A stretch of 64,000 nucleotides of DNA from Adhaeribacter aquaticus DSM 16391 (GTDB lineage Bacteria; Bacteroidota; Bacteroidia; Cytophagales; Hymenobacteraceae): NCBI RefSeq assembly GCF_000473365.1, contig NZ_KI421517.1, positions 4,754,502-4,818,501 of the forward strand. The letters are read 5' to 3'. Under the pieces are notes generated by a model, which was given only the letters and a program-made list of their open reading frames with translations, was not told the DNA's origin and searched no databases. Position numbers and translations under genes: made by a program. Within the stretch, counting starts at the first letter, position 1; the number at the start of each line of letters is the position of its first letter. Below are positions 6,057-15,150 of this stretch, in pieces.

Positions 6057-7028
6057 ATGAGTTGGTATCAAACCCTTTCCTGGTTAGAAATTATTTTCGT
6101 TACTATTTTTATTCTTTTGTATGTAGGCTACATTATAAGAATAAAAAAGCTTGCCCTATATTTTAAACAAAAAGCCAATACAGTTTATTTTAAACTGGGG
6201 CTTCGCTCCTTTTATTTTATTTTGCTGCTGGTAGCACTTTTGGGTCCGTCTTTTGGAGCCATGACAAAAGAAATAAAAACACTTGGGAAAGATATTTTCA
6301 TTCTCGTTGACCTATCAGCTTCTATGGATGCGAATGATGTATCCCCTTCCCGCCTAGAGAAAATAAAGTTTGAATTAAACCAGCTAATACCCGCCTTAAA
6401 TGCCGACCGGATAGGTTTGATTACGTTTACTTCGGAAGCTTATTTGCAATGCCCGCTCACCTATGATGAAAGTGCACTACTTTTATTTACGCGTATCTTA
6501 AATACACAGCAACTCCCGGTTGGTGGCGCTAATTACTTCCTCCCGTTGGAAATGGCTTTGCAAAGGTTTCAGAACCGGATAAAAAACCCACTGGAACAAA
6601 ATAAAGCTCGGGTAGTTTTGTTAATAAGTGATGGGGAAGATTTTAGTCCGAACCTGGGCCCGCTGTTACAACGCATGGTAAATAACAATATTCAGGTATT
6701 TACTTTAGGAGTGGGTACCCAAAATGGCAGTTCTATACCAGTAGGCAAAAGTTATAAAAAAGACGACAATGGCAATTTAGTAATTAGCCACTTACAGCCT
6801 GATAGGTTAAAAGATATTGCCCGAATTGCCGGAGGCCAATATTATGAAGTAAACGAAAAAGTTAATCAAACGGAAAAACTACTTCAGGAAATCAATAACC
6901 TGCTAGGTACTCACCGCGAAACCCGCTCCATAGACATAACAGCCAATAAATATATGTACCCGTTGCTTTTAGCGTTACTATTAATAGTGGCAGATGTTTT
7001 AATTACTGTTGCAGTGATAAAAATATGA
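6057..7028 (+). CDS. vWA-domain membrane protein (BatB-like)
   Basis: The 323-residue product has one N-terminal membrane helix (about 5-25), a second around 50-70, a von Willebrand A domain (about 80-270) and a C-terminal membrane helix (MYPLLLALLLIVADVLITV). The metal-binding MIDAS motif is visible as DLSAS following DIFILV, with further Thr and Asp (SDGEDF). Bat proteins sit in the inner membrane and are linked to envelope stress and aerotolerance. A longer frame from a TTG at 5943 is rejected in favour of the ATG at 6057. It overlaps the following TPR gene by 4 bp (ATGA), so the two are translationally coupled. Confidence 0.8.
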   Translation: MSWYQTLSWLEIIFVTIFILLYVGYIIRIKKLALYFKQKANTVYFKLGLRSFYFILLLVALLGPSFGAMTKEIKTLGKDIFILVDLSASMDANDVSPSRLEKIKFELNQLIPALNADRIGLITFTSEAYLQCPLTYDESALLLFTRILNTQQLPVGGANYFLPLEMALQRFQNRIKNPLEQNKARVVLLISDGEDFSPNLGPLLQRMVNNNIQVFTLGVGTQNGSSIPVGKSYKKDDNGNLVISHLQPDRLKDIARIAGGQYYEVNEKVNQTEKLLQEINNLLGTHRETRSIDITANKYMYPLLLALLLIVADVLITVAVIKI

Positions 7029-8002
7029 AGATTTACCTGGCCCTGTTTTTTCTGCTAACTTTATTGGGAGACAATTTAAAAAAAGCCTCGCGGATAAATA
7101 ATGCGGTAATCCGGGCAAATAAACTTTATAATCAAAAGAATTATGAGGAAGCCGCTTTATTCTATAAATCTATCCGAGATTCTTTAGGGGTGCCTGATGA
7201 ACCACTTTTATTAAACCTGGCCCATGCCACTTTCCAGAGCAACAACTTTTTGCAGGCCCAAAAATATTATACGATATTAACTAAAAGTAAAAAACCAGAA
7301 ATACAGTCTGCTGCTATTACGCAACTGGGCGTACTATTTTTCAAGAAAAACAACCCGGAAAAAGCACTTTATTATTTTAAAAAAGCTTTGATACTTTCTC
7401 CTACTAATGAGGTAGCCCGCTATAATTACGAGCTTACCCGAAAGTACCTGGATCAAAGCCCGTCCCCTTCCTTTTCTGGTAACAATCGGAATAACCGGAA
7501 AAAAGTACCCAACAACCCAAAAAGTCCTGAAAATGAAACTAGTCAGGGAGCAACCAGCCCCAACGAAACTGGAAACGAAGGCACCACAAATGACCTGGAA
7601 AATGCCGGCGATAATGCTGAAACGCAAAAACCAGACGGAACAACCAATAACAAAAACAGCGAAAAAAATAACCTTGAGTCAGGCCCTTCGGGTGCTAACG
7701 GAGAAAAAAAACCAATTGGTAGCGGTGCAAATCTTGGCCAAGACAAAGGTATATCTTCAAAAGAAAATGAGACTAGCAACAGGCTAAACAACTTCAGAAA
7801 CCCAGGAAAAGGAGGCGCCGAAGAGGCATCAGAGAGGGAAAGGCAGATGCAAACATTAAGGTTGAGGTTGCGTGACAGTAATATTTCACCGGAAAAAGCA
7901 ACTATGTTACTGGAGGCCATGCGTAATATGGAATTACAGTACTTACAGCAACTCCCTAAAAAACAAACCAAAACAGCTTCTAATTCAGGTCCTGATTGGT
8001 AA
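7025..8002 (+). CDS. TPR protein with low-complexity linker (BatC-like)
   Basis: 325 residues: a hydrophobic N-terminus (signal or anchor), TPR units at about 22-145 (NYEEAALFYKSIRD; NPEKALYYFKKALILSPTN), a long Asn/Gly/Glu/Lys-rich disordered stretch (about 150-265), and a C-terminal helix ending in PDW. A terminal DW is typical of BatC proteins. It is expected to work with the vWA protein encoded just upstream (4-bp overlap). No BatD or MoxR gene follows, so this is a reduced Bat unit. The partner assignment is inferred from order and domains. Confidence 0.75.
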   Translation: MKIYLALFFLLTLLGDNLKKASRINNAVIRANKLYNQKNYEEAALFYKSIRDSLGVPDEPLLLNLAHATFQSNNFLQAQKYYTILTKSKKPEIQSAAITQLGVLFFKKNNPEKALYYFKKALILSPTNEVARYNYELTRKYLDQSPSPSFSGNNRNNRKKVPNNPKSPENETSQGATSPNETGNEGTTNDLENAGDNAETQKPDGTTNNKNSEKNNLESGPSGANGEKKPIGSGANLGQDKGISSKENETSNRLNNFRNPGKGGAEEASERERQMQTLRLRLRDSNISPEKATMLLEAMRNMELQYLQQLPKKQTKTASNSGPDW

Positions 8003-8199
8003 GTTTGATTTTTATTACGGAGAAGTAAACCTTATATAGCTGATTTAAAACCAGCTTATTTAGTCACCCCAGCAGTATGTAGTTTTAGTAATAGTGGAGA
8101 TTGCATCGTGAACCTTTGTGGATGGTTGAAGAATACAAGCGCCCTCCTTATTTGAAAGGAGACTATCAAAACCGTTTAACCTGTTAATTAAAAACTTTA

Positions 8200-9378
8200 A
8201 TGAAAGAAGTTTATATAATTTCTGCGGTACGCACACCAATCGGAAGTTTTGGAGGTGCTTTAGCTAGTTTATCAGCCACCCAATTAGGAGCTATTGCCAT
8301 TAAAGGAGCACTGGAAAAAGTAAGCGTTGCCCCTGCCGAAGTTGATGAAATAATAATGGGTAACGTATTATCAGCCAACCTGGGGCAGGCACCAGCCCGC
8401 CAGGCAGCCATTTATGCCGGTCTAGGTTACGAGGTTGAATGTACTACCGTTAATAAAGTATGTGCTTCGGGTACGAAAGCCATTATGTTTGCCGCCCAAG
8501 CCATAATGTTAGGCCATAAAGAGGTAATTGTGGCCGGCGGCATGGAAAGCATGAGCAACGTACCTTTTTACCTGGACAAAGCCCGGTTTGGAAACAAATT
8601 AGGTCATGGCCAGATGATTGATGGCTTATTAAAGGATGGGCTTTGGGATGTGTATAATGATTTTCATATGGGTAGCGCTGCCGAAAATACGGCCCGTGAG
8701 ATGGGAATTACCCGAGAGATGCAGGATGCTTTTGCTATTGAATCCTACCGACGTAGTGCCGCAGCAGCCCAAGCCGGCTATTTAAAAGATGAAATTATAC
8801 CGGTAGAAATTCCGCAACGTGGTAAAGCCCCTTTGCTGATAACCGAAGATGAAGAATACGCGAAGGTAGATTTTGATAAGATAGCTTCCTTAAAACCAGT
8901 TTTTGATAAAGAAGGCACAATTACGGCTGCCAATGCTTCTACCTTAAACGATGGTGCAGCGGCTGTTTTATTAATGAGCCGGGAAAAAGCAGAAGCCCTG
9001 GGAGTAAAGCCTGTTGCCCGCATAATAGGTTTTGCCGATGCTGAACAGGAACCGAAATGGTTTACCACCTCCCCTGCCCTGGCCATTCCTAAAGCCCTGA
9101 AGCACGCTGGCATTACACCCGATGCAGTAGATTATTATGAAATAAATGAGGCCTTTGCGGTAGTATCGCTGGCGAATAACCAGAAATTAAATTTAGAAAA
9201 CCACAACGTTAATATTTTTGGCGGAGCAGTTTCGCTGGGGCATCCATTAGGCGCATCCGGGGCTCGCATTGTTACTACGCTTTGCAATGTACTGGAAAAG
9301 AAAAATGGCCAAATTGGTGTAGCCGGTATTTGTAATGGCGGCGGTGGCGCCTCGGCTTTAGTTATTCAAAAACTTTAA
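8200..9378 (+). CDS. Acetyl-CoA C-acetyltransferase (thiolase II)
   Basis: 392 residues, the usual thiolase length. It condenses two acetyl-CoA to acetoacetyl-CoA, or runs in reverse. The catalytic residues are in place: Cys88 in NKVCASG, His348 in GHPLGASGAR, and Cys378 in CNGGGGASA, plus the NEAFAV motif. It is of the biosynthetic AtoB/PhaA type, cytoplasmic. It stands alone, with 197 bp upstream and 214 bp downstream, so the pathway (ketone-body, isoprenoid or fatty-acid use) cannot be read from context. Confidence 0.92.
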   Translation: MKEVYIISAVRTPIGSFGGALASLSATQLGAIAIKGALEKVSVAPAEVDEIIMGNVLSANLGQAPARQAAIYAGLGYEVECTTVNKVCASGTKAIMFAAQAIMLGHKEVIVAGGMESMSNVPFYLDKARFGNKLGHGQMIDGLLKDGLWDVYNDFHMGSAAENTAREMGITREMQDAFAIESYRRSAAAAQAGYLKDEIIPVEIPQRGKAPLLITEDEEYAKVDFDKIASLKPVFDKEGTITAANASTLNDGAAAVLLMSREKAEALGVKPVARIIGFADAEQEPKWFTTSPALAIPKALKHAGITPDAVDYYEINEAFAVVSLANNQKLNLENHNVNIFGGAVSLGHPLGASGARIVTTLCNVLEKKNGQIGVAGICNGGGGASALVIQKL

Positions 9379-9592
9379 GCATTTATAAAATAAACTATTA
9401 CCGGTATAAATTTTGTTAACGCTGATTACATAAGTACTGGTTTAGAAACCGTTAATGTATGAGGAGAATCTAATTAGATTAATGGAATCAGTTTGCTTAC
9501 CAGGTTTGCACCTTTTATATTTTTAAAAGTAAGCGGTTCGGTAAAAGACAGGCAACATACTAAACCTGCAACAATAGGAAAGGTAATATAGA

Positions 9593-11038
9593 ATGAAATT
9601 TTTGATTCGGATAGTAACTATAGTAGTTGTATTAGTATTAGTTAGCCAGTTTCCAGGCTATGCGCAGCAGCTAAAAAAAATAGTTACTTACCACGATACG
9701 CTTAGAACTAAAGTTAAACAGGTTTATTTTATTGTGCCTCCCGATACCTTGCCCCATGGTAAGTACCAGCGATTTTACAGAAGCGGCAAAATTGAGGCCA
9801 TTGGCAAATTTGTAAAAGGAAAGCAGGATAGCATCTATACCGAATTTTTTGAGAATGGTCAAAAGAAAGTAGAAGTACGGTACTTAGATAATTTAAAGCA
9901 GGGCCCTTTTAAAACCTATTATGCCACTGGTAAAACACTTCAGGAAGGCACTTATTTAGATGACCAGCAAAACGGAAAGCTAACCACCTACTTTGAAAAC
10001 GGCAAACCTAAAATTGAAGCTTCTTTTGTAAAAGGTACTCCTGAAGGGCTGGTAAAGGAATTTCACGAAAATGGCACGTTAAAATCTTCAGTGGCTTATA
10101 GCCAAAATAAGCAACACGGTCCGGCCCTTTCTTATTACCCAAACGGGACCAAACGTACTGAAGGAATATTTAAAAATGGTGTTCTGGATGGCCAGTTTAA
10201 AACTTATTATGATAATGGACAGCTGGAAACAGAATCCTTTAATCAGAATGGGAAAAGATCCGGAATATACAAAACGTATTATAAATCTGGTAAGCTAAAA
10301 TCAGAGGTTACCTATAAAGCAGTAGGTATCGAAAGTCCGAAAGAGGCTAAACGGGTTAGCACCAGCATTGTGTTAGGCCGACCAGCCTTTGAGAATAAAT
10401 ATACTACGAGCCAAATGGATGGTGTGGCCAAAACGTATTATGAAAACGGGCAATTGCTCAGCAGCATCCAATATAAAAATGGCGTAAAAGATGGACTGTC
10501 TCAGTATTTTTATGAGGATGGTAAACTTAAACAGGAAATTAAATTTTCGGATGGAGCCGCTACCCGAAAAATCACGTCTTATTATCCTTCCGGAAACTTA
10601 CAGGAAGAACAATACTTTAAAGAAAACCAGAAAATTAATGATTGGAAATCTTATTTCGACACCCCTGCCAAGGCTTTAAAGACAAAAGAAACTTATAAGG
10701 CAAACAAATTAGAAGGAGAACGATTGGTTTACTATGATAATGGCCAAATCCAGGAAAAAGCCACCTACACAAACGGTAAAATCTTAGGTCAGGTAGTTCA
10801 GTATTATCCGTCTGGCAAAATAAAAGCCGAAACAGAATATAAAAATGGGTTAAAGGCTGGCTTTTATCGTCAATACTATGAAAATGGCAAGCCAGAGATT
10901 ACTGGTTCCTTCCGCAACAACAAGCAAACAGGCACCTGGAAATACTTGGATCAGGAGGGAAAAACAGTAAAATCAGAGGTGTACCGCAACGGCCTTACTG
11001 TCACTGATAATAAGGCTACTACTTCGGCTACTGAATAA
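9593..11038 (+). CDS. Secreted MORN-repeat (YwqK-like) protein
   Basis: 481 residues with a signal peptide (about 1-24, ending GYAQQ) followed by roughly fifteen MORN_2-type repeats of 22-24 residues. The core pattern is Y-Y-x-N-G-K followed by a Gly-containing strand (YYENGKPEITGSF is one unit). These repeats form a beta-hairpin array. Such proteins are often labelled YwqK antitoxins by similarity, but the export signal and the lack of a toxin partner make an envelope role more likely. A charged Asp/Thr-rich tail ends the protein. Confidence 0.8.
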   Translation: MKFLIRIVTIVVVLVLVSQFPGYAQQLKKIVTYHDTLRTKVKQVYFIVPPDTLPHGKYQRFYRSGKIEAIGKFVKGKQDSIYTEFFENGQKKVEVRYLDNLKQGPFKTYYATGKTLQEGTYLDDQQNGKLTTYFENGKPKIEASFVKGTPEGLVKEFHENGTLKSSVAYSQNKQHGPALSYYPNGTKRTEGIFKNGVLDGQFKTYYDNGQLETESFNQNGKRSGIYKTYYKSGKLKSEVTYKAVGIESPKEAKRVSTSIVLGRPAFENKYTTSQMDGVAKTYYENGQLLSSIQYKNGVKDGLSQYFYEDGKLKQEIKFSDGAATRKITSYYPSGNLQEEQYFKENQKINDWKSYFDTPAKALKTKETYKANKLEGERLVYYDNGQIQEKATYTNGKILGQVVQYYPSGKIKAETEYKNGLKAGFYRQYYENGKPEITGSFRNNKQTGTWKYLDQEGKTVKSEVYRNGLTVTDNKATTSATE

Positions 11039-11062
11039 TTATCCGGCGACAGCACCAAAATA

Positions 11063-11096
11063 TTTTTCGGCAAAATTAAATTCTTGTGTACTTTCG
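11063..11096 (+). promoter_or_regulatory. Promoter of the biotin operon
   Basis: TTTTTCGG (11063-11070) and TACTTTCG (11089-11096) lie 18 bp apart and resemble the Bacteroidota -33 TTTG and -7 TAnnTTTG elements, each with one mismatch. Transcription would start near 11103, just before the ATG of bioB at 11117. No clear BirA-type palindrome was seen here. Confidence 0.5.
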
Positions 11097-11116
11097 TAAT
11101 AGGAAAGTTTAACATT

Positions 11117-12115
11117 ATGAGCCTGGAAAGCTTGCAAACGGATATTAGAAATAACTGGACCATTGGAGAAATAAAGGATATTTACGAAAAGCCATTGTTG
11201 GAACTAGTGTTTGAAGCGTCCAACGTGCATCGAAAATACCATACGGGTAGTGAAGTTCAGGTTTGCACTTTACTCTCGGTTAAAACTGGCGGTTGCCCGG
11301 AAGATTGTGCTTATTGCCCGCAGGCTGCCCGCTACCATACCGATGTAAAAACGCATGCTTTGTTACAGGAAGAAACGGTATTGCAGGCGGCCCAAAGAGC
11401 CAAAGACTCCGGTTCTACCCGTTTTTGTATGGGAGCTGCCTGGCGCGAAGTACGCGATAACCGCGATTTTGATCGGGTACTGGGTATGGTTACCAAAGTA
11501 AACGATATAGGTCTGGAAGTTTGCTGTACTTTAGGTATGCTAAACGAATACCAGGCCCAACGTCTGAAAGAAGCTGGCTTATATGCCTACAACCACAACC
11601 TGGATACTTCCAGCGATCATTACGAAAGCATTATTACTACCCGCAAATACGAAGATCGGTTAGACACCCTGGAGCACGTGCGCAAAGCCGGGATTTCGGT
11701 TTGCAGCGGCGGCATTATTGGGTTAGGCGAAACGGACCAGGACCGGATAGAAATGCTGCATGTACTTTCTAACTTGCCTGAGCATCCGGAATCGGTTCCG
11801 GTAAATGCCCTGGTACCAGTAAAAGGCACTCCCTTGGAAGATCAACCCCGGCTATCGGTTTGGGAAATGATTCGCATGATTGCTACCGCCCGCATCACGA
11901 TGCCGCGCACCATGGTGCGTTTATCAGCTGGCCGGACCGAAATGAGTTTACCGGAACAAGCTTTATGTTTTATGGCAGGTGCCAACTCTATTTTCTCCGG
12001 CGAAAAATTATTAACAACTCCTAATCCTGGGCTTAACGACGATCAGTTAATGTTCCAGTTATTAGGATTATCACCTCGTAAAGCTTTTAAAGAAGCAAAA
12101 GAAGTAGTTGCTTAA
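11117..12115 (+). CDS. bioB: Biotin synthase BioB
   Basis: 332 residues. A radical SAM enzyme that inserts sulfur into dethiobiotin, the last step of biotin synthesis. The [4Fe-4S] SAM motif is Cys60-x3-Cys64-x2-Cys67 ([10 protein letters not shown]). Conserved segments follow, including HNLDTS and the YCxxC-type second cluster context near [12 protein letters not shown]. The frame could be extended to 11084, but ATG 11117 fits the family and lies after the promoter. It is first in the order bioB-bioF-bioD-bioA-ketoacyl synthase. Confidence 0.97.
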   Translation: MSLESLQTDIRNNWTIGEIKDIYEKPLLELVFEASNVHRKYHTGSEVQVCTLLSVKTGGCPEDCAYCPQAARYHTDVKTHALLQEETVLQAAQRAKDSGSTRFCMGAAWREVRDNRDFDRVLGMVTKVNDIGLEVCCTLGMLNEYQAQRLKEAGLYAYNHNLDTSSDHYESIITTRKYEDRLDTLEHVRKAGISVCSGGIIGLGETDQDRIEMLHVLSNLPEHPESVPVNALVPVKGTPLEDQPRLSVWEMIRMIATARITMPRTMVRLSAGRTEMSLPEQALCFMAGANSIFSGEKLLTTPNPGLNDDQLMFQLLGLSPRKAFKEAKEVVA

Positions 12116-12119
12116 AAAT

Positions 12120-13247
12120 ATGGAGCTGCCCCTTAACTTGCAGCGAAAATTAACGGAACGCCAGAATCAGGGTATTCTCCGGCAGTTAAAAACTACCGCG
12201 CATACCATTGATTTTTGCTCAAATGATTACCTGGGATTAGCCCGTTCCGAAGCTTTGAAAAAAGCAGTAGAAGGAGAACTAACCCGATATGCAGAAGTGC
12301 CGGCCGGAGCTACCGGTTCCCGCTTACTTTCCGGTAACTTTGCTTATACCGAAGAACTGGAAAGCTTTTTAGCCCAATTTCACCAAGCCGAAGCGGCTCT
12401 ATTATTTAATTCTGGCTTTGTGGCTAATACCGGTTTCTTTTCTGCCGTTCCGCAACGGGGCGATACCATCCTGTACGATGATACCAGCCACGCCTCCATG
12501 AAAGATGGCATCCGGTTAAGCTTTGCCAAAGCCTATTCTTTCCGGCACAACTCCCTGGATGATTTAAGAGCCAAATTTACGCATGCTACTGGTAATGTTT
12601 ATGTAGCCGTAGAATCACTTTATTCTATGGATGGCGATTATGCCCCTCTAGTAGAAATAGCTGAAATCTGTCAGGAAAAAGGAGCTTACCTGGTGGTGGA
12701 TGAAGCACATTCCAATGGTTTGTTTGGCCAAAATGGAGAAGGCTTGGTGCAGGAGTTAAACCTACAGGATCGGGTGTTTGCCCGGGTTATGACTTTTGGC
12801 AAAGCATTGGGATGCCATGGTGCCGTAATTGTGGGTTCGGCAGCCCTCAAGCAATTCCTGGTAAATTTTAGCCGACCGTTTATTTATACCACAGCCCTTC
12901 CCCTGCATGCTGTTTTAACTATAAAATGTGCCTACCAGCTTTTACCGTCTTTACATACGGAACGGGTGAAAGTAAAACATTTATCTAATTACCTGAAAAG
13001 CTGTATTGCTCCTTTCCCGGAATTTACTATAAACCCGGAAGATAGCCCGATTCATGCGGTGCAGACCAAATCTATAGCCCAATTAAAAAATATAGCAAAC
13101 CAGGCACAAAAAGCCGGATTTGATGTACGGCCTGTTTTTAGCCCAACGGTGCCCGAAGGCAAAGAACGCTTGCGAATTATAGTACATGCCTATAATTCAG
13201 AGGCGGAGATAGATAAACTGGCCCAAACCATAGCCGATACTTTATGA
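12120..13247 (+). CDS. bioF: 8-amino-7-oxononanoate synthase BioF
   Basis: 375 residues, an alpha-oxoamine synthase using PLP. It joins L-alanine to a pimeloyl thioester to give KAPA. The PLP lysine is Lys228 in TFGKALG; DEAHSNG (Asp194, His197) contacts the cofactor and GSRLLSGN is the early conserved loop. ATG at 12120, four bases after the bioB stop, is preferred to an in-frame TTG at 12108 inside bioB. It overlaps bioD by 4 bp. Confidence 0.93.
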   Translation: MELPLNLQRKLTERQNQGILRQLKTTAHTIDFCSNDYLGLARSEALKKAVEGELTRYAEVPAGATGSRLLSGNFAYTEELESFLAQFHQAEAALLFNSGFVANTGFFSAVPQRGDTILYDDTSHASMKDGIRLSFAKAYSFRHNSLDDLRAKFTHATGNVYVAVESLYSMDGDYAPLVEIAEICQEKGAYLVVDEAHSNGLFGQNGEGLVQELNLQDRVFARVMTFGKALGCHGAVIVGSAALKQFLVNFSRPFIYTTALPLHAVLTIKCAYQLLPSLHTERVKVKHLSNYLKSCIAPFPEFTINPEDSPIHAVQTKSIAQLKNIANQAQKAGFDVRPVFSPTVPEGKERLRIIVHAYNSEAEIDKLAQTIADTL

Positions 13248-13861
13248 AAAAATTATTTGTAACCGGTATAGGAACTGAAATAGGTAAAACTGTTTCTGCC
13301 GCCATTTTAACCGAAGCTTTGCAAGCTGATTATTGGAAGCCCGTGCAATCGGGTAGCGAAACCGACAGCGATGCCGGCACCGTAAAAAGCTTAATTTCCA
13401 ATACCTCTTCGGTTTTTCACCCGGAAAGTTATTTGCTAAAAGCTCCCCTCTCGCCGCATGCCGCAGCCGAGTTAGAAAACATAACCATTGATCCTAACCA
13501 GATTCACCTTCCAGAAACAGATAATCACCTGGTTATAGAAGGTGCCGGAGGTTTATTCGTTCCCCTGAATAATAATTATCTGATCGTGGATCTGATTCAG
13601 CAGCTACAGGCTGAGGTGGTGGTGGTTTCTAAAAATTATTTAGGTAGTATAAACCATACGTTATTGACCATTGAAGCTTTAAATGCCCGCCAGATTCCGA
13701 TTGCCGGTATTATTTTTAATGGTGATAAAAATAATCAGACCGAGGACTTAATTTTAAGGTACACAGGACTGCGGCCGTTATTACATATAAGCCCGGAGGC
13801 TACACTTACACCGGCAGTAGTACAAAAATATGCGGCACTGGTAAAACCTAATCTTATTTAA
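13244..13861 (+). CDS. bioD: Dethiobiotin synthetase BioD
   Basis: 205 residues, somewhat shorter than the E. coli enzyme. An ATP-dependent carboxylase that closes the ureido ring on DAPA. The P-loop is visible near the start (GTEIGKT, residues 10-16), then KPVQSG for substrate binding and EGAGG with its Mg-binding Glu. ATG overlaps the bioF stop (ATGA), implying translational coupling. bioA follows after one base. Confidence 0.93.
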   Translation: MKKLFVTGIGTEIGKTVSAAILTEALQADYWKPVQSGSETDSDAGTVKSLISNTSSVFHPESYLLKAPLSPHAAAELENITIDPNQIHLPETDNHLVIEGAGGLFVPLNNNYLIVDLIQQLQAEVVVVSKNYLGSINHTLLTIEALNARQIPIAGIIFNGDKNNQTEDLILRYTGLRPLLHISPEATLTPAVVQKYAALVKPNLI

Positions 13862-13862
13862 C

Positions 13863-15149
13863 ATGTTAAATTTAGCGCAACGCGACCAGGCTGTTATCTG
13901 GCATCCGTACACCCAAATGCAAACAGCTAGCCCGCCTTTGCCTATTGTAAAAGGAGAAGGGGCTCTTTTATATGATGAAGCGGGTAACACCTATATAGAT
14001 GCCGTATCGTCATGGTGGGTAAATACGCATGGGCATTGCCACCCGCACATTATGCAACGGATAAACCAGCAGTTGCAAAAGCTAGATCATGTTATTTTTG
14101 CAGGATTTACCCATAGCCCAGCAGTAGAATTAGCTGAAAACCTACTCCAAATATTACCGGATAACCAAAAGCGTATATTTTATTCGGATAATGGCTCTAC
14201 GGCTGTTGAGGTAGCTTTAAAAATGGCTTTTCAGTTTTGGGCTAATCAAGGTTTTAAAAAAGATAAAATAATTGCTTTCCGGGAAAGTTACCACGGCGAT
14301 ACCTTTGGGGCCATGTCAGTTAGTAGTCGCAGTGCATTTACCCAGCCCTTTTTCCAGTACTTGTTTGATGTTTTATTTATTGATGTACCCATTCCTGGAA
14401 AAGAAGAAGATTGTTTAAAGCAACTTACCGAATATAGCCAACGACCTGATGTAGCCGCTTTTATTTTTGAACCACTGGTATTGGGTACTGCCGGTATGGT
14501 TATGTATAAGCCGAAGGTACTGGATGAGCTCTTACAAATTTGTAAGGAAAATCAGATTATTACCATTGCCGATGAAGTAATGACGGGCTTTGGCCGCACC
14601 GGTGAATATTTTGCTTCATATTACCTGCAGCATCAGCCTGATATTTTCTGTTTATCAAAGGGACTGACAGGCGGCACAATGGCATTAGGAGTAACATCAT
14701 GTGCTGAATTTATTTATAATGCCTTCCTAAGTCAGGATAAATCAAAAACTTTTTTTCATGGCCACTCCTTTACTGCTAACCCCATAGCGTGTGCTACCGC
14801 AATAGCCAGTTTAGAAGTTCTTTTATTTCCGGAAACGAAAGAAAATATTAACCGGATTATAGCGCAACACCAGGCTTTTTCAGCCATCATCAAAAATCAT
14901 CCGTTTTGTAAAGAGGTAAGGCAAACAGGAACCATAATTGCCATAGAGTTCGAGACCGGCCTAACCTCTTATTTTAATAATATTCGGGATGTTCTTTATA
15001 ACCTCGCAATGGAGAATCAAGTCCTGCTCCGCCCGCTGGGTAATATAATTTATGTATTACCTCCATATTGCATCAGTACAGAGCAGCTGCAAATAGTTTA
15101 TGCTGTTATTCTGAAAATGGCAGATTTATTAGAACAAAATAAAAATTAA
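13863..15149 (+). CDS. bioA: Adenosylmethionine-8-amino-7-oxononanoate aminotransferase BioA
   Basis: 428 residues, a class III PLP aminotransferase converting KAPA to DAPA with SAM as amino donor. The diagnostic N-terminal WHPYTQM and the DAVSSWW segment identify BioA rather than another class III enzyme. The PLP lysine is Lys266 (LSKGLTGG), with Asp237 (IADEVMTGFGRTG). It lies 1 bp after bioD and 1 bp before the ketoacyl synthase. Confidence 0.95.
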   Translation: MLNLAQRDQAVIWHPYTQMQTASPPLPIVKGEGALLYDEAGNTYIDAVSSWWVNTHGHCHPHIMQRINQQLQKLDHVIFAGFTHSPAVELAENLLQILPDNQKRIFYSDNGSTAVEVALKMAFQFWANQGFKKDKIIAFRESYHGDTFGAMSVSSRSAFTQPFFQYLFDVLFIDVPIPGKEEDCLKQLTEYSQRPDVAAFIFEPLVLGTAGMVMYKPKVLDELLQICKENQIITIADEVMTGFGRTGEYFASYYLQHQPDIFCLSKGLTGGTMALGVTSCAEFIYNAFLSQDKSKTFFHGHSFTANPIACATAIASLEVLLFPETKENINRIIAQHQAFSAIIKNHPFCKEVRQTGTIIAIEFETGLTSYFNNIRDVLYNLAMENQVLLRPLGNIIYVLPPYCISTEQLQIVYAVILKMADLLEQNKN

Positions 15150-15150
15150 G

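Noticed and set aside
7543..7971. Minus-strand 142-residue frame
   Set aside because: It lies opposite the low-complexity linker of the BatC-like gene; its Leu/Ser/Pro composition is what antisense of Asn/Gly/Glu/Lys repeats produces.
9593..11038. YwqK antitoxin annotation for the MORN-repeat protein
   Set aside because: The protein carries a signal peptide and has no adjacent toxin; the antitoxin label rests only on repeat similarity.
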